This document shows positions 6,455 through 7,159 of a stretch of 7,159 nucleotides of DNA, piece by piece. Position numbers and translations under genes: made by a program. The stretch's first letter is position 1; every line of letters starts with the position of its first letter. Origin of the DNA: Chloroflexota bacterium (GTDB taxonomy: Bacteria; Chloroflexota; Limnocylindria; Limnocylindrales; CSP1-4); assembly GCA_003157175.1 (NCBI GenBank), contig PMIQ01000145.1:5972-13130 (forward strand), given 5' to 3'. The notes beneath the pieces were generated by a model, which saw only the letters and a program-made list of their open reading frames with translations, did no database searches and had not been told where the DNA came from.

Positions 6455-7159
6455 CTAGCCCTCGGTGCGCGCGAGATGACGCTGCATGGCCGCCTTGCGC
6501 GAGAGATTGACGCGGCCCTGGCGATCGATCTCGGTCACGACGACCATGACCTCGTCGCCTACAGAAACCACATCCTCGACCGTGGGCACGTGGTAGTCGG
6601 CCAGCTCACCGATCCGCACCAGGCCTTCCTTGCCCGGCAGGATCTCGACGAAGCAACCGAAGCCCATAATCCGGGTCACCTTACCCAGGTACAGGCCGCC
6701 GACTTCCACGTCGCGGGTGAGCGACTCGATCCACTGAATTGCCTTGCGCGAGCTCTCGCCCGACACGGCGGCAACGGAGACTGTGCCGTCATCCTCGACG
6801 TTGATCTCGGTGCCGGTTTCCTCCTGGATCTTGCGGATCACGGAGCCGCCCTTGCCGATGATGTCGCGGATCTTCTCGGGGTTGATCTTGATGGTGATGA
6901 TGCGCGGCGCGAAGCTGCTCATCTCAGTGCGACTCGTCGCGATGACCGCGTCCATCTTGTCCAGGATCGCCATTCGAGCCGCGTGGGCCTTCTGCAGGCC
7001 CTGGCGGATGATCGCCTCGCTGATGCCCTTGACCTTGATGTCCATCTGCAGTGCCGTGACTCCCTCGCGGGTGCCGGTCACCTTGAAGTCCATGTCGCCG
7101 AAGGCGTCTTCCTTGCCGAGGATGTCGGTCAGGACCACGAAGCGGCCGTCCGGCTCGCT
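6455..7159 (-). CDS. pnp: Polyribonucleotide nucleotidyltransferase (PNPase), C-terminal third
   Basis: The frame enters from the right edge and ends at TAG (6455-6457), leaving 234 visible residues of a protein that is usually about 700. PNPase degrades RNA 3'-5' with phosphate. The visible part begins in the second RNase PH domain. The catalytic segment '[16 protein letters not shown]' is there, and visible residues D18, D24 and K26 correspond to E. coli D486, D492 and K494, so the active site is intact in this part. A KH domain follows (about 85-146) with its GXXG loop in IIGKGG (100-105), then an S1 domain (about 151-223) that starts [11 protein letters not shown] and ends [11 protein letters not shown]. 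The protein stops 11 residues after the S1 domain, so it lacks the long acidic or basic tail of some PNPases. The stop is followed after 16 bases by a strong hairpin. The N-terminal two thirds and any rpsO partner lie outside the window. Confidence 0.97.
   Translation of the reverse strand, partial: SEPDGRFVVLTDILGKEDAFGDMDFKVTGTREGVTALQMDIKVKGISEAIIRQGLQKAHAARMAILDKMDAVIATSRTEMSSFAPRIITIKINPEKIRDIIGKGGSVIRKIQEETGTEINVEDDGTVSVAAVSGESSRKAIQWIESLTRDVEVGGLYLGKVTRIMGFGCFVEILPGKEGLVRIGELADYHVPTVEDVVSVGDEVMVVVTEIDRQGRVNLSRKAAMQRHLARTEG

Overview
The window is a compact, GC-rich stretch of bacterial chromosome in which every supported gene lies on the minus strand, so genes are transcribed from high to low coordinates. 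In transcription order it holds the 3' end of pnp (polynucleotide phosphorylase), a 183-base intergenic region, then asd (aspartate-semialdehyde dehydrogenase), a family-4 uracil-DNA glycosylase, rnj (ribonuclease J), ftsK (DNA translocase) and the first 111 codons of a RodZ-type helix-turn-helix protein that runs off the left edge. There are no mobile elements, CRISPR arrays, tRNAs or rRNAs, and no gene-free stretch longer than 300 bases.

Organism: high GC, RNase J together with PNPase, an Asd of the long-known bacterial type, a SpoIIIE-sized FtsK and a RodZ-like protein suggest a member of the Terrabacteria. The wording of the proteins, above all the HTH protein and the UDG, most resembles high-GC Chloroflexota (Limnocylindria-like lineages). 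The phylum is my inference and could be wrong; an actinobacterium is the main alternative.

Layout: the five genes after the intergenic region look like one transcription unit. Junctions are a 4-base GTGA overlap (asd/udg), 14 bases (udg/rnj), 0 bases (rnj/ftsK) and a 4-base ATGA overlap (ftsK/HTH). The only convincing promoter candidate is an extended -10 upstream of asd. Upstream of it is a long hairpin just after the pnp stop codon, which may end or protect the pnp transcript.

How the genes fit together: PNPase and RNase J are RNA-decay enzymes; Asd feeds diaminopimelate (cell wall) and the threonine/methionine branch; FtsK and the RodZ-like protein act in chromosome segregation and cell division or shape; the UDG removes uracil from DNA. 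The order pnp-asd-rnj-ftsK-rodZ-like matches, with genes missing, the known Bacillus subtilis order pnpA...asd-dapG-dapA-rnjB-tepA-spoIIIE...ymfM-pgsA-cinA-recA, so this appears to be an ancient conserved neighbourhood with a UDG gene inserted. This is mostly a core housekeeping region and I do not see a new multi-gene system. The most interesting local detail is the UDG tail, which ends in QLGLF, a close match to the bacterial sliding-clamp binding motif.
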